DNA of 64,000 nt from Caulobacter sp. Lineage in GTDB: Bacteria > Pseudomonadota > Alphaproteobacteria > Caulobacterales > Caulobacteraceae. A program made the position numbers and the translations under genes. A model generated the notes under the pieces. The model was not told where the DNA came from and did not search any database. It saw only the letters and a program-made list of their open reading frames with translations. This document shows positions 17,240 through 25,659 of the stretch, piece after piece. The stretch covers positions 1 through 64,000 of the forward strand of contig JAHBYC010000009.1 of the NCBI GenBank assembly GCA_019636175.1, written 5' to 3'. The number at the start of each line of letters is the position of its first letter. The first letter of the stretch is position 1.

Positions 17240-18061
17240 TCAGGTCTTGAGACGCCAGCCGGCGCGGAACAGCAGCCAGCTGGTGACCGCCAGGCCGACG
17301 ACCAGAACGGCGGTCATGATCACGCCCGCCGTCAGGTTGCCGTCCGCATGGCCGATGAAGCCGTAGCGGAAGCCGTCGATCAGATAGAAGAAGGGGTTGA
17401 AATGGCTGGCCGAACGGAACGGCTCGGGCAGGCGGTCCACCAGATAGAAGGTCCCCGACAGGAAGGTCATCGGCATGATCAGGAAGTTGGTGATCGTCGC
17501 CAGATGGTCGAACTTTTCGGCCCACAGACCGGTCAGGATGCCGACAAACCCGAGGATCAGCGAGGCGCCGACCCCGAAATAGACAATGGCCCAGGGCTGG
17601 GCGAAGCTGAGGTGCGACTTGGGCAGGACGGCCACGACGATGGCCGTCACTGTTCCCACCAGGATGCCGCGGGTCGCCGCCCCCAGTGAAAAGGCCATCA
17701 CCTGCTCCAGCGGCGACAGCGGCGGGGTCATGAAGTCGGAGGTCAGTCCCATCATCTTGGCCTGCAGCAGGCTGGACGACGAGTTGGCGAAGGCGTTGCT
17801 GAGGATGGCCATCATGATCAGGCCCGGGGCCACGAAGGTGGCGAAGGGCACGCCGCTGATCGGCGGCGCGGCGCCGCGCACGGCGACGACGAAGACCATC
17901 ATGTAGAGCAGGCTGGTCACCACCGGGGCCATGACCGTCTGCATCCCCACCTTCAGGAAGCGCCGCACCTCCTTCTGATAGAGGGTGGAAAATCCGGTCC
18001 AGTTGAACCCGGCGTAGTCGCGGGGCTGGGGCGGCGTCGGAGCGGTGGCCATGTCCTTCAT
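17240..18061 (-). CDS. ABC-2 type transporter permease
   Basis: About 273 residues with a cytoplasmic N-terminal stretch and six hydrophobic segments (for example VVTSLLYMMVFVVAV, ILVGTVTAIVVAVL, WAIVYFGVGASLILGFVGIL and the last VIMTAVLVVGLAVTSWLLF). The ABC-2 signature region LIMPMTFLSGTFYLVDRLPE is clear and similar to NodJ/multidrug-type permeases. Its ATPase is not in the window. The ATG at 18061 is taken; an ATG nine bases downstream is equally possible. It diverges from gcrA. Confidence 0.88.
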   Translation of the reverse strand: MKDMATAPTPPQPRDYAGFNWTGFSTLYQKEVRRFLKVGMQTVMAPVVTSLLYMMVFVVAVRGAAPPISGVPFATFVAPGLIMMAILSNAFANSSSSLLQAKMMGLTSDFMTPPLSPLEQVMAFSLGAATRGILVGTVTAIVVAVLPKSHLSFAQPWAIVYFGVGASLILGFVGILTGLWAEKFDHLATITNFLIMPMTFLSGTFYLVDRLPEPFRSASHFNPFFYLIDGFRYGFIGHADGNLTAGVIMTAVLVVGLAVTSWLLFRAGWRLKT

Positions 18062-18137
18062 GGCTCTTAATTGCGCGCCCGGAACCAAGATCGCAAGGCG
18101 CCGCGCGAAACGACGGACAGCCCGTTCAGCGAACGCC

Positions 18138-18142
18138 GATTC
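18138..18142. promoter_or_regulatory. GANTC (CcrM methylation) site upstream of gcrA
   Basis: GATTC lies 165 bp before the gcrA ATG. In Caulobacter, CcrM methylates the adenine of GANTC, and GcrA recognises methylated sites in promoters. One site is weak evidence by itself, since such sites also occur by chance. Confidence 0.4.
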
Positions 18143-18188
18143 AACATCTTGTTTCTGTGGACGGATTGAACGGCGCCTATTGTGTCCG

Positions 18189-18204
18189 TTAACAAAAACT
18201 TTAC
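18189..18204 (+). promoter_or_regulatory. CtrA-box-like site upstream of gcrA
   Basis: TTAAcaaaaacTTTAC matches the CtrA consensus TTAA-N7-TTAAC with one mismatch and correct spacing, about 100 bp before gcrA. In C. crescentus CtrA represses gcrA, so the position makes biological sense. Inference from motif only. Confidence 0.55.
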
Positions 18205-18306
18205 GATATCTGGTAGTGGGGCGGTCGAAATGGCCCGTCCGACACCAGATATAGGGTCGGCGACTGTGGGGCCGCCGATCCGCCCTCAAGCAACAAGAGG
18301 TTGGAC

Positions 18307-18831
18307 ATGGGTTGGACCGACGAACGCGTAGACGTCTTGAAGAAGCTCTGGCTTGACGGCCTCAGCGCCAGTCAGATCGCCAAGCAGCTCGGCGGCGTCA
18401 CCCGCAACGCCGTGATCGGCAAGGTGCACCGTCTTGGCCTGTCCGGCCGCGCCGCGCCGTCGCAACCGGCCCGCCAGACCTTCAAGGCGCCGCGCCCCGC
18501 CCGTCCGGTCAGCACCGCCACGCCCTCGGCGCCCCGCCGCATGGCCGAGGCCGCCCCGCCGACCGCCGCCGCCTCCGCGCCGACCCCGCCCTCCCCGCCG
18601 CCGATGCGGGTCGAGGAGCCGGGCTCGGCCACCGTCCTGACCCTGGGCGCGCACATGTGCAAATGGCCGATCGGCGATCCCTCGACCGACAGCTTCACCT
18701 TCTGCGGTCGGCGCGCCAGCGAGAGCCCCTACTGCCAGGAACATGCCCGGGTGGCCTACCAGCCGGCCCAGAACGGCAAGAAGAAGGCCGGCCCCAACGA
18801 CCTGGCCCGCTCCCTGCGCCGCTACATCTAG
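18307..18831 (+). CDS. gcrA: GcrA cell cycle regulator
   Basis: A sigma-70-associated transcription factor that activates genes with CcrM-methylated GANTC sites. The product has 174 residues, about the size of C. crescentus GcrA (173). The N-terminal helix-turn-helix DNA-binding domain is unmistakable (MGWTDERVDVLKKLWLDGLS, ASQIAKQLGG, TRNAVIGKVHRLGL). A Pro/Ala-rich linker covers residues 48-107, and the C-terminal sigma-interacting domain contains CKWPIGDP, FCGRR and YCQEHARVAY. The ATG at 18307 has AGAGG upstream and matches family N-termini. It is divergent from the ABC permease gene, with CtrA-box-like and GANTC sites in between. Confidence 0.96.
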   Translation: MGWTDERVDVLKKLWLDGLSASQIAKQLGGVTRNAVIGKVHRLGLSGRAAPSQPARQTFKAPRPARPVSTATPSAPRRMAEAAPPTAAASAPTPPSPPPMRVEEPGSATVLTLGAHMCKWPIGDPSTDSFTFCGRRASESPYCQEHARVAYQPAQNGKKKAGPNDLARSLRRYI

Positions 18832-18854
18832 TCACGGCCTAACAGGCCTTTCAG

Positions 18855-18882
18855 ACGGCTCCTCCCGCAAGGGAGGGGCCGT
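18855..18882 (+). terminator. Terminator hairpin after gcrA
   Basis: A 12-bp stem (ACGGCTCCTCCC / GGGAGGGGCCGT, one G-T pair) with a GCAA tetraloop, followed by TCTGCTGT. It lies between the convergent gcrA and the small secreted-protein gene. The weak U-tract lowers certainty. Confidence 0.65.
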
Positions 18883-18889
18883 TCTGCTG

Positions 18890-19270
18890 TCAGCGGGTCG
18901 CCGAGAAGACGCCCTTGCGCCCTGCGGCGTCGACGGCGCCGCTCATCGCCTCGCCCTTCACCAGACCGCTGTAGGTGACGTTGAACGGGCTGCCCATGAA
19001 GCTGGACCTGTAGCTCCAGACGACCCTGTCGCCCTTGACGGTTCCGGACGTCAGCGCGTGGGCCTTGTTGGTCCCGCCATCGTAGCAGGTCCCGGCAAGG
19101 GACTCTCCCGTGCGGGAGAAGTTGCAGGTCAGGGTGAAGGCGAAGCTCTGCACCTTCCCCTTCATCTTCCAGGTCCCGGCCACCGGGTCGGACTGGGCCA
19201 GCGCCGCCCCGGGCAGACTGGCCAGGCCCAGCAGGGCGGCGACGGCGGCGATCTTCAGTGTCCTGGTCAT
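18890..19270 (-). CDS. Small secreted protein of unknown function
   Basis: A 126-residue protein with a typical Sec signal peptide ending in ALAQS (cleavage near residue 26). The mature part is strand-rich (GTWKMKGKVQSFAFTLTCNF, LAGTCYDGG, VWSYRSSFMGSPFNVTYSG), with two cysteines that could pair. This resembles a small beta-barrel of the kind seen in many exported alphaproteobacterial proteins. I do not recognise a named family. The minus-strand frame stays open far upstream, antisense to xseA, but the signal peptide fixes the start at 19270. Confidence 0.7.
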   Translation of the reverse strand: MTRTLKIAAVAALLGLASLPGAALAQSDPVAGTWKMKGKVQSFAFTLTCNFSRTGESLAGTCYDGGTNKAHALTSGTVKGDRVVWSYRSSFMGSPFNVTYSGLVKGEAMSGAVDAAGRKGVFSATR

Positions 19271-19363
19271 CAATACCTCCTGCGCCCCTTCCCTTCGAAA
19301 TAGGTCGGCAGCTCGCATCGGCCAGGCTTTCCAGCGACTCGGCGAGACGGCTATGCTCCCCGC

Positions 19364-20974
19364 GTGACCGATCATGATCCCGACAGCTTGACCGCCTCGA
19401 CCGGCGAGGCCCCGTCCAACGCGGCCGCCTACAGCGTCTCGGAACTGGCCTTCGCGCTGAAACGCACCCTGGAGGACGCCTACGGTTTCGTCCGCCTGCG
19501 CGGTGAACTCTCCAAGGTCACCCACCATTCCAGCGGCCACGTCTATCTGACCCTGAAGGACGAGAAGGCCTCGCTCGACGGGGTGGTCTGGAAGGGATCT
19601 GTGCGCCGGCTGTCGATCCGGCCCGAGCAGGGAATGGAGGTGGTCGTCACCGGCCGTATCACCACCTTCCCGGCCGGGTCCCGCTATCAGATCGTCATCG
19701 AGACCATGGAGGCCGCCGGCATCGGCGCCCTGCTGGCGCAGCTCGAACGCCTGAAGGCCAGGCTGGCCGACGAGGGGCTGTTCGACCAGAGCCGCAAGAG
19801 ACCCCTGCCCGTCATGCCGGCGGTGGTCGGGGTCATCACCAGTCCGACCGGCGCGGTGATCCGCGACATCCTGCATCGCATCCGCGACCGCTGGCCCTGC
19901 CGCGTCGTGGTCTGGCCGGTGGTGGTCCAGGGCGACGCCGCCGCCGGTCAGGTCGCCGCCGCCGTCCGCGCGTTCAACGCCCTGGAATCGGGTGGCGCTG
20001 TTCCGAGACCCGATGTGCTGATCGTCGCCCGGGGCGGCGGTTCGGTCGAGGACCTCTGGCCGTTCAATGACGAGACCCTGGCCCGGACCGTGGCGGCTGG
20101 ATCGATCCCGCTGATCAGCGCCGTGGGCCATGAGACCGACACCACCCTGATCGACTTCGTCTCCGACCGCCGCGCCCCGACGCCGACGGCGGCCGCCGAA
20201 ATGGCGACGCCGGTTCTGGCCGAGCTGCGGGCGGGGGTCAGCGGCCTGGACCAGCGGCTGAGCCGCATCGCCGGCCGGATGATCGAGGATCGCCGGACGC
20301 GTCTGGCCGCCAGCGCCCGGGGCCTGCCCCGCCCCGCCGATCTGACCGCCGCCGCCAGCCAGCGGCTGGATTACGCCGCCAGCCATCTGAGCGGCGGCCT
20401 GCGCCGCAATCTCGACCTTCAGGGCAACCGTCTCACCGCCATCGCCTCTCCCATGCGGCCCGGACTGCTGCGCGGGCGGGTCGATCTGGGGCAGGCGCGG
20501 ATCAGGGATCTGGGCGAGCGGCTTGACGCGGCCATCAAGCGGGCCGGCGACGCCACCGCCTACCAGCAGCGCCTTGAAGACGCCGGTCGCCGCATGGCCA
20601 ATTGCCTGACCAAGGCGGTGGAGCGACAGGGCGACCGCCTGACCGCTCTCGATGCGACCCGGCGGATGCGGCTGTCGATCGGCAATCAAATCGCCGATCA
20701 GGCCAGACGGCTGGAGAGTCTCGACAAGCTGCGCATGTCGCTGGCCCCCAAGCGTCCGCTGCGAAACGGTTTCGCCCTGGTGTCCCGCGCCGACGGCAGC
20801 CTGGTCCGCCAGGGCGGCGCCCTGGCCCCAGGCGAGGCGGTCAGCCTGATGTTCGAGGATACGACGCGCCAGGCGGTGATCGATGGCGAGGGCGGTCGCC
20901 CCGCGCCGGCGCCAAAGCCCGCGGCGAAGAAGCCATCCACCCCGCCGCCCAGCGGACAGGGCAGCCTGTTCTAG
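19364..20974 (+). CDS. xseA: Exodeoxyribonuclease VII large subunit
   Basis: Catalytic subunit of exonuclease VII, which degrades single-stranded DNA to oligonucleotides together with XseB. The 536-residue protein has the N-terminal OB-fold ([40 protein letters not shown]), the core nuclease domain ([54 protein letters not shown]) and a long coiled C-terminal region, ending in a Lys/Pro-rich tail. GTG start. Its stop overlaps the stop of the convergent membrane-protein gene (shared CTAG). xseB is not in the window. Confidence 0.96.
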   Translation: MTDHDPDSLTASTGEAPSNAAAYSVSELAFALKRTLEDAYGFVRLRGELSKVTHHSSGHVYLTLKDEKASLDGVVWKGSVRRLSIRPEQGMEVVVTGRITTFPAGSRYQIVIETMEAAGIGALLAQLERLKARLADEGLFDQSRKRPLPVMPAVVGVITSPTGAVIRDILHRIRDRWPCRVVVWPVVVQGDAAAGQVAAAVRAFNALESGGAVPRPDVLIVARGGGSVEDLWPFNDETLARTVAAGSIPLISAVGHETDTTLIDFVSDRRAPTPTAAAEMATPVLAELRAGVSGLDQRLSRIAGRMIEDRRTRLAASARGLPRPADLTAAASQRLDYAASHLSGGLRRNLDLQGNRLTAIASPMRPGLLRGRVDLGQARIRDLGERLDAAIKRAGDATAYQQRLEDAGRRMANCLTKAVERQGDRLTALDATRRMRLSIGNQIADQARRLESLDKLRMSLAPKRPLRNGFALVSRADGSLVRQGGALAPGEAVSLMFEDTTRQAVIDGEGGRPAPAPKPAAKKPSTPPPSGQGSLF

Positions 20975-21318
20975 CGCTCGAAGGCGATGGCGCAGCCGTT
21001 GGTGGTCATCCAGGTCGCCCAGATCACACCGCACAGGGCGAGCCAGCCCGGCGCCATGAGGAGCCCGGTCCAGCGTCGCGTTCGACCGGACAGCCAAAAC
21101 CCGACCCCTGAAAGCAGCAGAGGCAGGACAAGCGGCGCCAGCAGGAGCAGCCAGGCAAGCTCGGGATAATAGTCGTCGGGGACCCTTCCGCAGCGGGCGA
21201 TTTCCCAGCGGTAGCCCCGCTGGATCAGCACCGACAACCAGGCGACCTGAGCCAGCGACAGGATCATCAGTGCGGCGGCATTCAGCCGGGCGAGGACGGG
21301 ATGGGCCGAGGCGGTCAT
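20971..21318 (-). CDS. Small membrane protein of unknown function
   Basis: About 115 residues with three hydrophobic segments ([40 protein letters not shown], and [18 protein letters not shown]). Its stop codon shares bases with the xseA stop. The ATG at 21318 (MTASAHPVL) is the likeliest start; the frame is open further upstream. No family recognised. The hydrophobic pattern and absence of a competing gene on the other strand support it as real, but it is not certain. Confidence 0.6.
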   Translation of the reverse strand: MTASAHPVLARLNAAALMILSLAQVAWLSVLIQRGYRWEIARCGRVPDDYYPELAWLLLLAPLVLPLLLSGVGFWLSGRTRRWTGLLMAPGWLALCGVIWATWMTTNGCAIAFER

Positions 21319-21433
21319 GGCCGGTTGATGGGCCGCGATCATGCAGCCCTGATGCAGACCAAAACCGCATTCGAGCCGGAGTTTGCCGATGCGGCCATTG
21401 GCCCCGGCCCTCGGCGGCGTTACATTGCCCGTC

Positions 21434-21649
21434 ATGAACGCTTTTGACCGCGACCTTGGCCGCGACATCGCCCAGCTCCACTACGGGGATGGCGAGTTCG
21501 CCATCCTCAAACCCGGCCAGCATGTGCTGTGCGCCGTGACCGGAGTGAAGATTCCCCTCGAGGCCCTGCGCTACTGGAGCGCCGAGCATCAGGAGGCCTA
21601 TGCCGGTCCGGCCGAGGCCCTGAAGCGCTGGCAGGAGCTGACCTCCTGA
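21434..21649 (+). CDS. DUF2093 family protein
   Basis: A 71-residue protein of a small alphaproteobacterial family: the core AQLHYGDGEFAILKPGQHVL, then CAVTGVKIPLEALRYWS and the tail HQEAYAGPAEALKRW fit DUF2093 well. It is probably a small metal-binding or structural protein; function unknown. It lies close to xseA, a location I associate with this family. Its TGA overlaps the putative CTG start of the downstream M23-like gene, so the two are probably translationally coupled. Confidence 0.85.
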   Translation: MNAFDRDLGRDIAQLHYGDGEFAILKPGQHVLCAVTGVKIPLEALRYWSAEHQEAYAGPAEALKRWQELTS

Positions 21650-22482
21650 ACCGCCGCGCCGCCCTGCTGGGACTGGCGGGCGCGGCCCTTTCCGGACCCG
21701 CGCTGGCCTCGCCGCCGCCTCTGAAGCTGTCCGGCGCCTGGCGTCAGGGCGGCTTTGCCTTTGGCCGCACCAGCCCCCGGGCCGACCTGTGGCTGGATGG
21801 AGAGTCGGTGGGGCAGGCGTCCGCCCATGGCCTGTTCGTCATCGGCTTTGATCGTGACGCGGCGGCGACGGCGACCTTGAAGGTCTCGACGGCGGCCGGC
21901 GCGACCAACCACATCTTCGATATCGCGCCGGGGGACTTCGACATCCAGCGCATCGACGGCCTGTCGGAGAACCTGGTCAATCCCAGCGACCCGGCGCTTC
22001 TCAAGCTGATCCGGGACCAGAACACCCTCAAGGTCGCCGGCCTGGCCAGTCGCGTGGACAGCGACGACTTCCGCGGCGGCTTCGCCATGCCGCTGAAAAC
22101 CTGGCGGCGGACTGGCCGCTTCGGGGGGCAGCGCATCCTCAACGGCGATCCCAAGCGTCCCCATTACGGCACCGACCTGGCCGCCCCGACCGGAACCCCG
22201 ATCCTGGCCCCGGCGGCGGGGACCGTCAGCCTGGCCGAGACCGGCATGCACTATGAAGGCGGGCTGGTGATGCTGGACCATGGCCAGGGCCTGGTCAGCA
22301 TGTATCTCCACCAGTCGAAGTTCCTGGTTCGCGCCGGACAGAGGCTTGCGCGGGGTCAGCAGATCGGCGCCGTCGGCCAGACCGGCCGGGCCACCGGACC
22401 CCATCTCTGCTGGCGAATGACCTGGCGCGGACGCCATCTCGATCCGATGCTGATGGTCGGCGTTTCAGCGCCCACAGCTTGA
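21646..22482 (+). CDS. M23 family (LytM-like) peptidase homologue, exported, probable CTG start
   Basis: A 278-residue protein with an N-terminal export signal (NRRAALLGLAGAALSGPALA). The M23 domain covers the last 130 residues: HYGTDLAAPTGTPILAPAAG, the LVMLDHGQGLVSMYLHQSKF segment and GRATGPHLCWRMTW. The final HxH zinc motif reads HLC here, so the second histidine is replaced by cysteine and catalysis is doubtful. No ATG, GTG or TTG fits before the signal peptide; a CTG at 21646 overlaps the upstream TGA (CTGA), with GGAG ten bases upstream. It is likely a cell-wall hydrolase regulator or a degenerate endopeptidase. Confidence 0.8.
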   Translation: MNRRAALLGLAGAALSGPALASPPPLKLSGAWRQGGFAFGRTSPRADLWLDGESVGQASAHGLFVIGFDRDAAATATLKVSTAAGATNHIFDIAPGDFDIQRIDGLSENLVNPSDPALLKLIRDQNTLKVAGLASRVDSDDFRGGFAMPLKTWRRTGRFGGQRILNGDPKRPHYGTDLAAPTGTPILAPAAGTVSLAETGMHYEGGLVMLDHGQGLVSMYLHQSKFLVRAGQRLARGQQIGAVGQTGRATGPHLCWRMTWRGRHLDPMLMVGVSAPTA

Positions 22483-22636
22483 TCCACAGGATACCGCAAG
22501 GTAGCCGGCGGCCCGCGCGCGAGTCTCAATACTCCGGTAACGGATGACGCCGTAATTGGGCGAACAACAGTCGCCGCGCACGCTCTGCGTGAAGTTGAGC
22601 GACCGACAATTTCAGAGCTCCGGGGTCACGCGCATC

Positions 22637-23125
22637 ATGGTCGGACTGGAAACGCTGCGCGTCCTCCTGGTTGATGATAATCCCCACATGCGCTCGATCG
22701 TCAGCACCATCCTCAAGGGGATCGGCGTGCGTCAGCTGCGCGAGGCCCAGGACGGCGCCGACGGTCTGCAGGCGCTCCGGTCCTGGCCGGCGGACCTGGC
22801 GATCATCGATTTCCGCATGGATCCGCTCGACGGCGCACAGTTCACCCGCATGGTGCGGAACTCCACCGACAGCGAGAATCCCTATCTGCCGATCATCATG
22901 ATGACCGGCTTCGCCGACCGCGGCCGGATCTTCGAGGCGCGGGACGCCGGCGTGACCGAAATCATCGCCAAGCCGCTCACCGCCCGCTCGATCATCGAGC
23001 GGATCGAGGCGGTGATCATGCGGCCGCGCCCCTTTGTCCGGACGGCGGACTATTTCGGCCCCCTGCGCCGCGGCATCGACGACGCCAAGGAGCCGGGCAA
23101 GGTCTCCAAGTCGCTGGCGATCTAG
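22637..23125 (+). CDS. Stand-alone response regulator (CheY-like receiver)
   Basis: A 162-residue cytoplasmic protein made of one receiver domain: acidic pocket LLVDDNPHM, phospho-acceptor aspartate in AIIDFRMDP, the switch threonine in IIMMTGF and lysine in IIAKPL. A C-terminal extension of about 30 residues (RPFVRTADYFGPLRRG) replaces an output domain; this YFGP-type tail is common in alphaproteobacterial single-domain regulators. No cognate kinase is near. The ATG at 22637 is chosen because the receiver fold begins there; no strong ribosome binding site is seen. Convergent with the acyltransferase gene. Confidence 0.9.
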   Translation: MVGLETLRVLLVDDNPHMRSIVSTILKGIGVRQLREAQDGADGLQALRSWPADLAIIDFRMDPLDGAQFTRMVRNSTDSENPYLPIIMMTGFADRGRIFEARDAGVTEIIAKPLTARSIIERIEAVIMRPRPFVRTADYFGPLRRGIDDAKEPGKVSKSLAI

Positions 23126-23132
23126 CTTTAGG

Positions 23133-24065
23133 TCAGGCCAGCCCCTGGGCGGCCAGATCCTGATAGGCCTCGTTGGGCCACCGGCGGTGGACCCAGAACC
23201 ACTCGCCCGGACGCTCGCGCACCCGATCCTCGACAAACCGGGTCACCGCCGCCACGCCGGCGGCGATGTCCGCCGTCCGGTCACCGGTGTCGGGGACGGC
23301 GATCGGCTCATGGACCACGGCGCGGAACCGCGCCCCCTTCAGGCGCTGCACGCTCATCGGCTGCAGCACGGTTCCGAACCTCAGGGCCAGCCGCGTCGGG
23401 CCGGGCGCGGCCATGACCGGGCGTCCGAAAAAGGGCGCGGCGACCCCGCCCCGGTTGAACTTCTGATCGTTCATCAGGGCGACGGACTCGCCCTTCTTCA
23501 TGCCGTCGAGCAGTTCGCGCGCGCCATCGCCGCCCTTGGGCGCGAACAGCTGCACGCCGTAGCGGGCGCGGCTGTCCCTGATCCGCTTGTCGACATAGGG
23601 GTTGTTGGCCGCCCGATAGGTCATCTGGCAGACCACCCCGCTGTCGACGATGGCCGCCGGCATCACTTCCCAGTTCGAGAAATGGCCTGAGACGAACACC
23701 ACCGGCTTGCCGCCGTCGCGGATCGCCTGCAATCGCTCGCCGTTGACCAGCTCGACCCGGCCCGTCGAGGGACGGATACGGTCCATCTGGGGAAATTCGA
23801 AGACGGTCCGCCCGTTGCTGTCCCATTGCTCGGCCAGGATCTGTTGGCGCCAGGCCTCATCCTTGTCCGGAAAGGCCAGGACCAGGTTCTGCCAGGCCAG
23901 GCGGTGGGTCTTGGTCAGCGGACCAAAACGCCGGAACAGCGCCCCGCCCACGTCCGAGGCGAGGTCGACGGGCATCAGCCGCATCAGGAAGGTGAAGACG
24001 TCAAACGCCGCCGCTTCGAGCCGCCAGGCGAGGTCCTGACCCAATGAGACACGTCTGTCACGCAT
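23133..24065 (-). CDS. Lipid A biosynthesis lauroyl/myristoyl acyltransferase family (LpxL/HtrB-like)
   Basis: A 310-residue inner-membrane-associated acyltransferase. The family motif HFSNWE (Hx4E/D charge relay) occurs near residue 130, preceded by KPVVFVSG, and the second motif region is FMRLMPVDLA... with MNDQKFNRGG. It should add a secondary acyl chain to lipid A, or act on a related lipid; which chain and position cannot be read. Normal length for the family. Convergent with the receiver gene, only 7 bp apart. Confidence 0.9.
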   Translation of the reverse strand: MRDRRVSLGQDLAWRLEAAAFDVFTFLMRLMPVDLASDVGGALFRRFGPLTKTHRLAWQNLVLAFPDKDEAWRQQILAEQWDSNGRTVFEFPQMDRIRPSTGRVELVNGERLQAIRDGGKPVVFVSGHFSNWEVMPAAIVDSGVVCQMTYRAANNPYVDKRIRDSRARYGVQLFAPKGGDGARELLDGMKKGESVALMNDQKFNRGGVAAPFFGRPVMAAPGPTRLALRFGTVLQPMSVQRLKGARFRAVVHEPIAVPDTGDRTADIAAGVAAVTRFVEDRVRERPGEWFWVHRRWPNEAYQDLAAQGLA

Positions 24066-24207
24066 GCTGCGTAACTACGCCCACACGCCCGTCGCGCGCA
24101 ACTTCACAACGGCGCCTCGCTTGGCAAGCGACTTGCGGAGTTCTGGCCTGACCGTTTCGTTTTGGGACGGCCGCAGGCTTTAACCAACAGGGGGTTCCAC
24201 AAGAGCC

Positions 24208-24594
24208 ATGGGCAACGACATCGACGTTCATCTGGGCAAGCGCCTTCGCCGCCGCCGCCGTCTTCTGGGCCTGACCCAGCAACAGCTGGCCGGCTCCGTC
24301 GGGGTGCGCTTCCAGCAGATCCAGAAGTATGAGTGTGGGGCCAACCGCATCTCGGCCGCCCGTCTGTGGCAGCTGTCCGAGGCGCTGGAGGTGCCGGTGG
24401 GCTATTTCTACGACGGCCTGTCCGAAACCGACCGTCCGCAGGTCGCGGCCAACGATGGCGAAGGCGGCGGCGAGATGTTCGCCCGCAAGGAAACCCTCGA
24501 CCTGATCCGCGCCTACTACCAGCTCGGCGAGCGTCCGCGCCGCCGCCTTCTCGATCTCGCCAAGTCGCTCAACGGCGACGTCGAGGTCGCCTGA
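24208..24594 (+). CDS. XRE family transcriptional regulator
   Basis: A 128-residue DNA-binding protein. Residues 8-65 are a Cro/CI-type helix-turn-helix: GKRLRRRRRLLGLTQQQLAG, VRFQQIQKYECGANRISAAR, LWQLSEALEVPVGYFYDGL. The C-terminal part (ETLDLIRAYYQLGERPRRRL) is a short helical tail of the kind seen in a widespread alphaproteobacterial subgroup of chromosomal XRE regulators. It is not linked to a toxin or phage gene. Target unknown. A GC-rich hairpin without T-tract follows at 24630-24657. Confidence 0.9.
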   Translation: MGNDIDVHLGKRLRRRRRLLGLTQQQLAGSVGVRFQQIQKYECGANRISAARLWQLSEALEVPVGYFYDGLSETDRPQVAANDGEGGGEMFARKETLDLIRAYYQLGERPRRRLLDLAKSLNGDVEVA

Positions 24595-24798
24595 CACCCG
24601 TCGCGACGCGTAGCCTGTGGTCGCACGGCCCGGACCGGCCCTGAAGGGTCGGTCCGGCGCCCCCGGGTTTCAGGCTGAAACGAAGCGCCGGATTTCCGCC
24701 GCATGGAACGCTTCACGCAATGAGTTGGGCGCGCCGGACCTCTCCGGCGCGGCGGCAGCCCCGATTGGCGGGGGCCGTCTCCTCCCAGGGAGCCTGTC

Positions 24799-25521
24799 AT
24801 GTCCATATCCGGCATAACGAGCAGTGCGTCCCTGTTGCAGATGCAGCAGGCGATGTTCAGCAAGGCTGACGTCAACCAGGACGGTCAGCTGTCTCAAGAT
24901 GAGTTCACCGCAATCGGGCAGAAAATGCCAGGTGGCGGCAAGAATGGCGGAGCGCATCATTTTTCAGGGCGCTCCAGTGTTAACTTCGGTTTCAGTGCTG
25001 AAACACTGGGATCTCTACTTTCCGCACAGCAGTCGAGCAACGATTCTACGTCGCGCGCGGCGGAAATCTTCGCGGGCGCCGACAGCGACTCCGACGGGGT
25101 GCTCACCGCCGACGAACTGGCCGCCGACATGGCCGCCCATGCACCGCCCGGCCGCGAGGGCGTAGACACCAGCGACATGGCCGCCCGGATGATCGCCGAT
25201 GGCGACGCCGATGGCGATGGCCAGCTGTCGGCCGAGGAGTTCGCCAGTCTTCGTCCGCCGGGTGGGCCGCCGCCCGGGGGCTCGGGGTCGTCGATTGGTA
25301 CGGCGTCTTCCCAGGACAGCGGCGACGAGGCCGGGCAGACCTATGACGCCGCCGACACCAACAAGGACGGGACCGTGTCGATGAGCGAACTGCTGGCCTC
25401 ACTGCAGTCCGCCAGCAGCCTGGCCTCAGGCTTTTCGACCGAAGCCGCGGACCTGATGAGCCGTCTGCTGGAGTCCCTGAGCCAGGGGTCGGACGCCTCG
25501 ACGGTCAGCGCCAGCGCCTGA
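24799..25521 (+). CDS. EF-hand calcium-binding protein
   Basis: A 240-residue protein with four EF-hand loops: DVNQDGQLSQDEF (near residue 24), DSDSDGVLTADEL (near 94), DADGDGQLSAEEF (near 134) and DTNKDGTVSMSEL (near 189). Each has Asp/Asn at positions 1, 3 and 5 and Glu at position 12. Between them are Gly/Pro- and Ser-rich linkers. There is no signal peptide; the N-terminus MSISGITSSASLLQMQQ resembles that of other bacterial EF-hand proteins thought to be exported without one. Roughly 24,840-25,060 is less GC-rich than the flanks. Role in calcium sensing or storage is inference. Confidence 0.85.
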   Translation: MSISGITSSASLLQMQQAMFSKADVNQDGQLSQDEFTAIGQKMPGGGKNGGAHHFSGRSSVNFGFSAETLGSLLSAQQSSNDSTSRAAEIFAGADSDSDGVLTADELAADMAAHAPPGREGVDTSDMAARMIADGDADGDGQLSAEEFASLRPPGGPPPGGSGSSIGTASSQDSGDEAGQTYDAADTNKDGTVSMSELLASLQSASSLASGFSTEAADLMSRLLESLSQGSDASTVSASA

Positions 25522-25659
25522 CCATCCGGGGGAACGGGGTCAGGCGCCTTGCCCGGCCCCCTTCCCTTCGGAGACGCTTGACGTCCCCCCGCCTCGCGCC
25601 GCACAACGCCGCCGACTTCAAACGGGCGTTCCAGCCCGCAGCGCAAGGGAACTGAACAC

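Noticed and set aside
14656..17250. 864-codon open frame on the plus strand across argD, the VOC-like gene and the M28 gene
   Set aside because: It is a shadow of three minus-strand genes with recognisable families. It has no domain and crosses their intergenic regions.
19271..21589. 899-codon minus-strand frame that contains the small secreted protein at its end
   Set aside because: Only the last 127 codons have a signal peptide and a sensible start. The rest is antisense to xseA.
24630..24657. 12-bp hairpin after the XRE gene, considered as a terminator
   Set aside because: The stem is strong but there is no T-tract on either side. It may be a stabilising hairpin, so I did not list it as a terminator.
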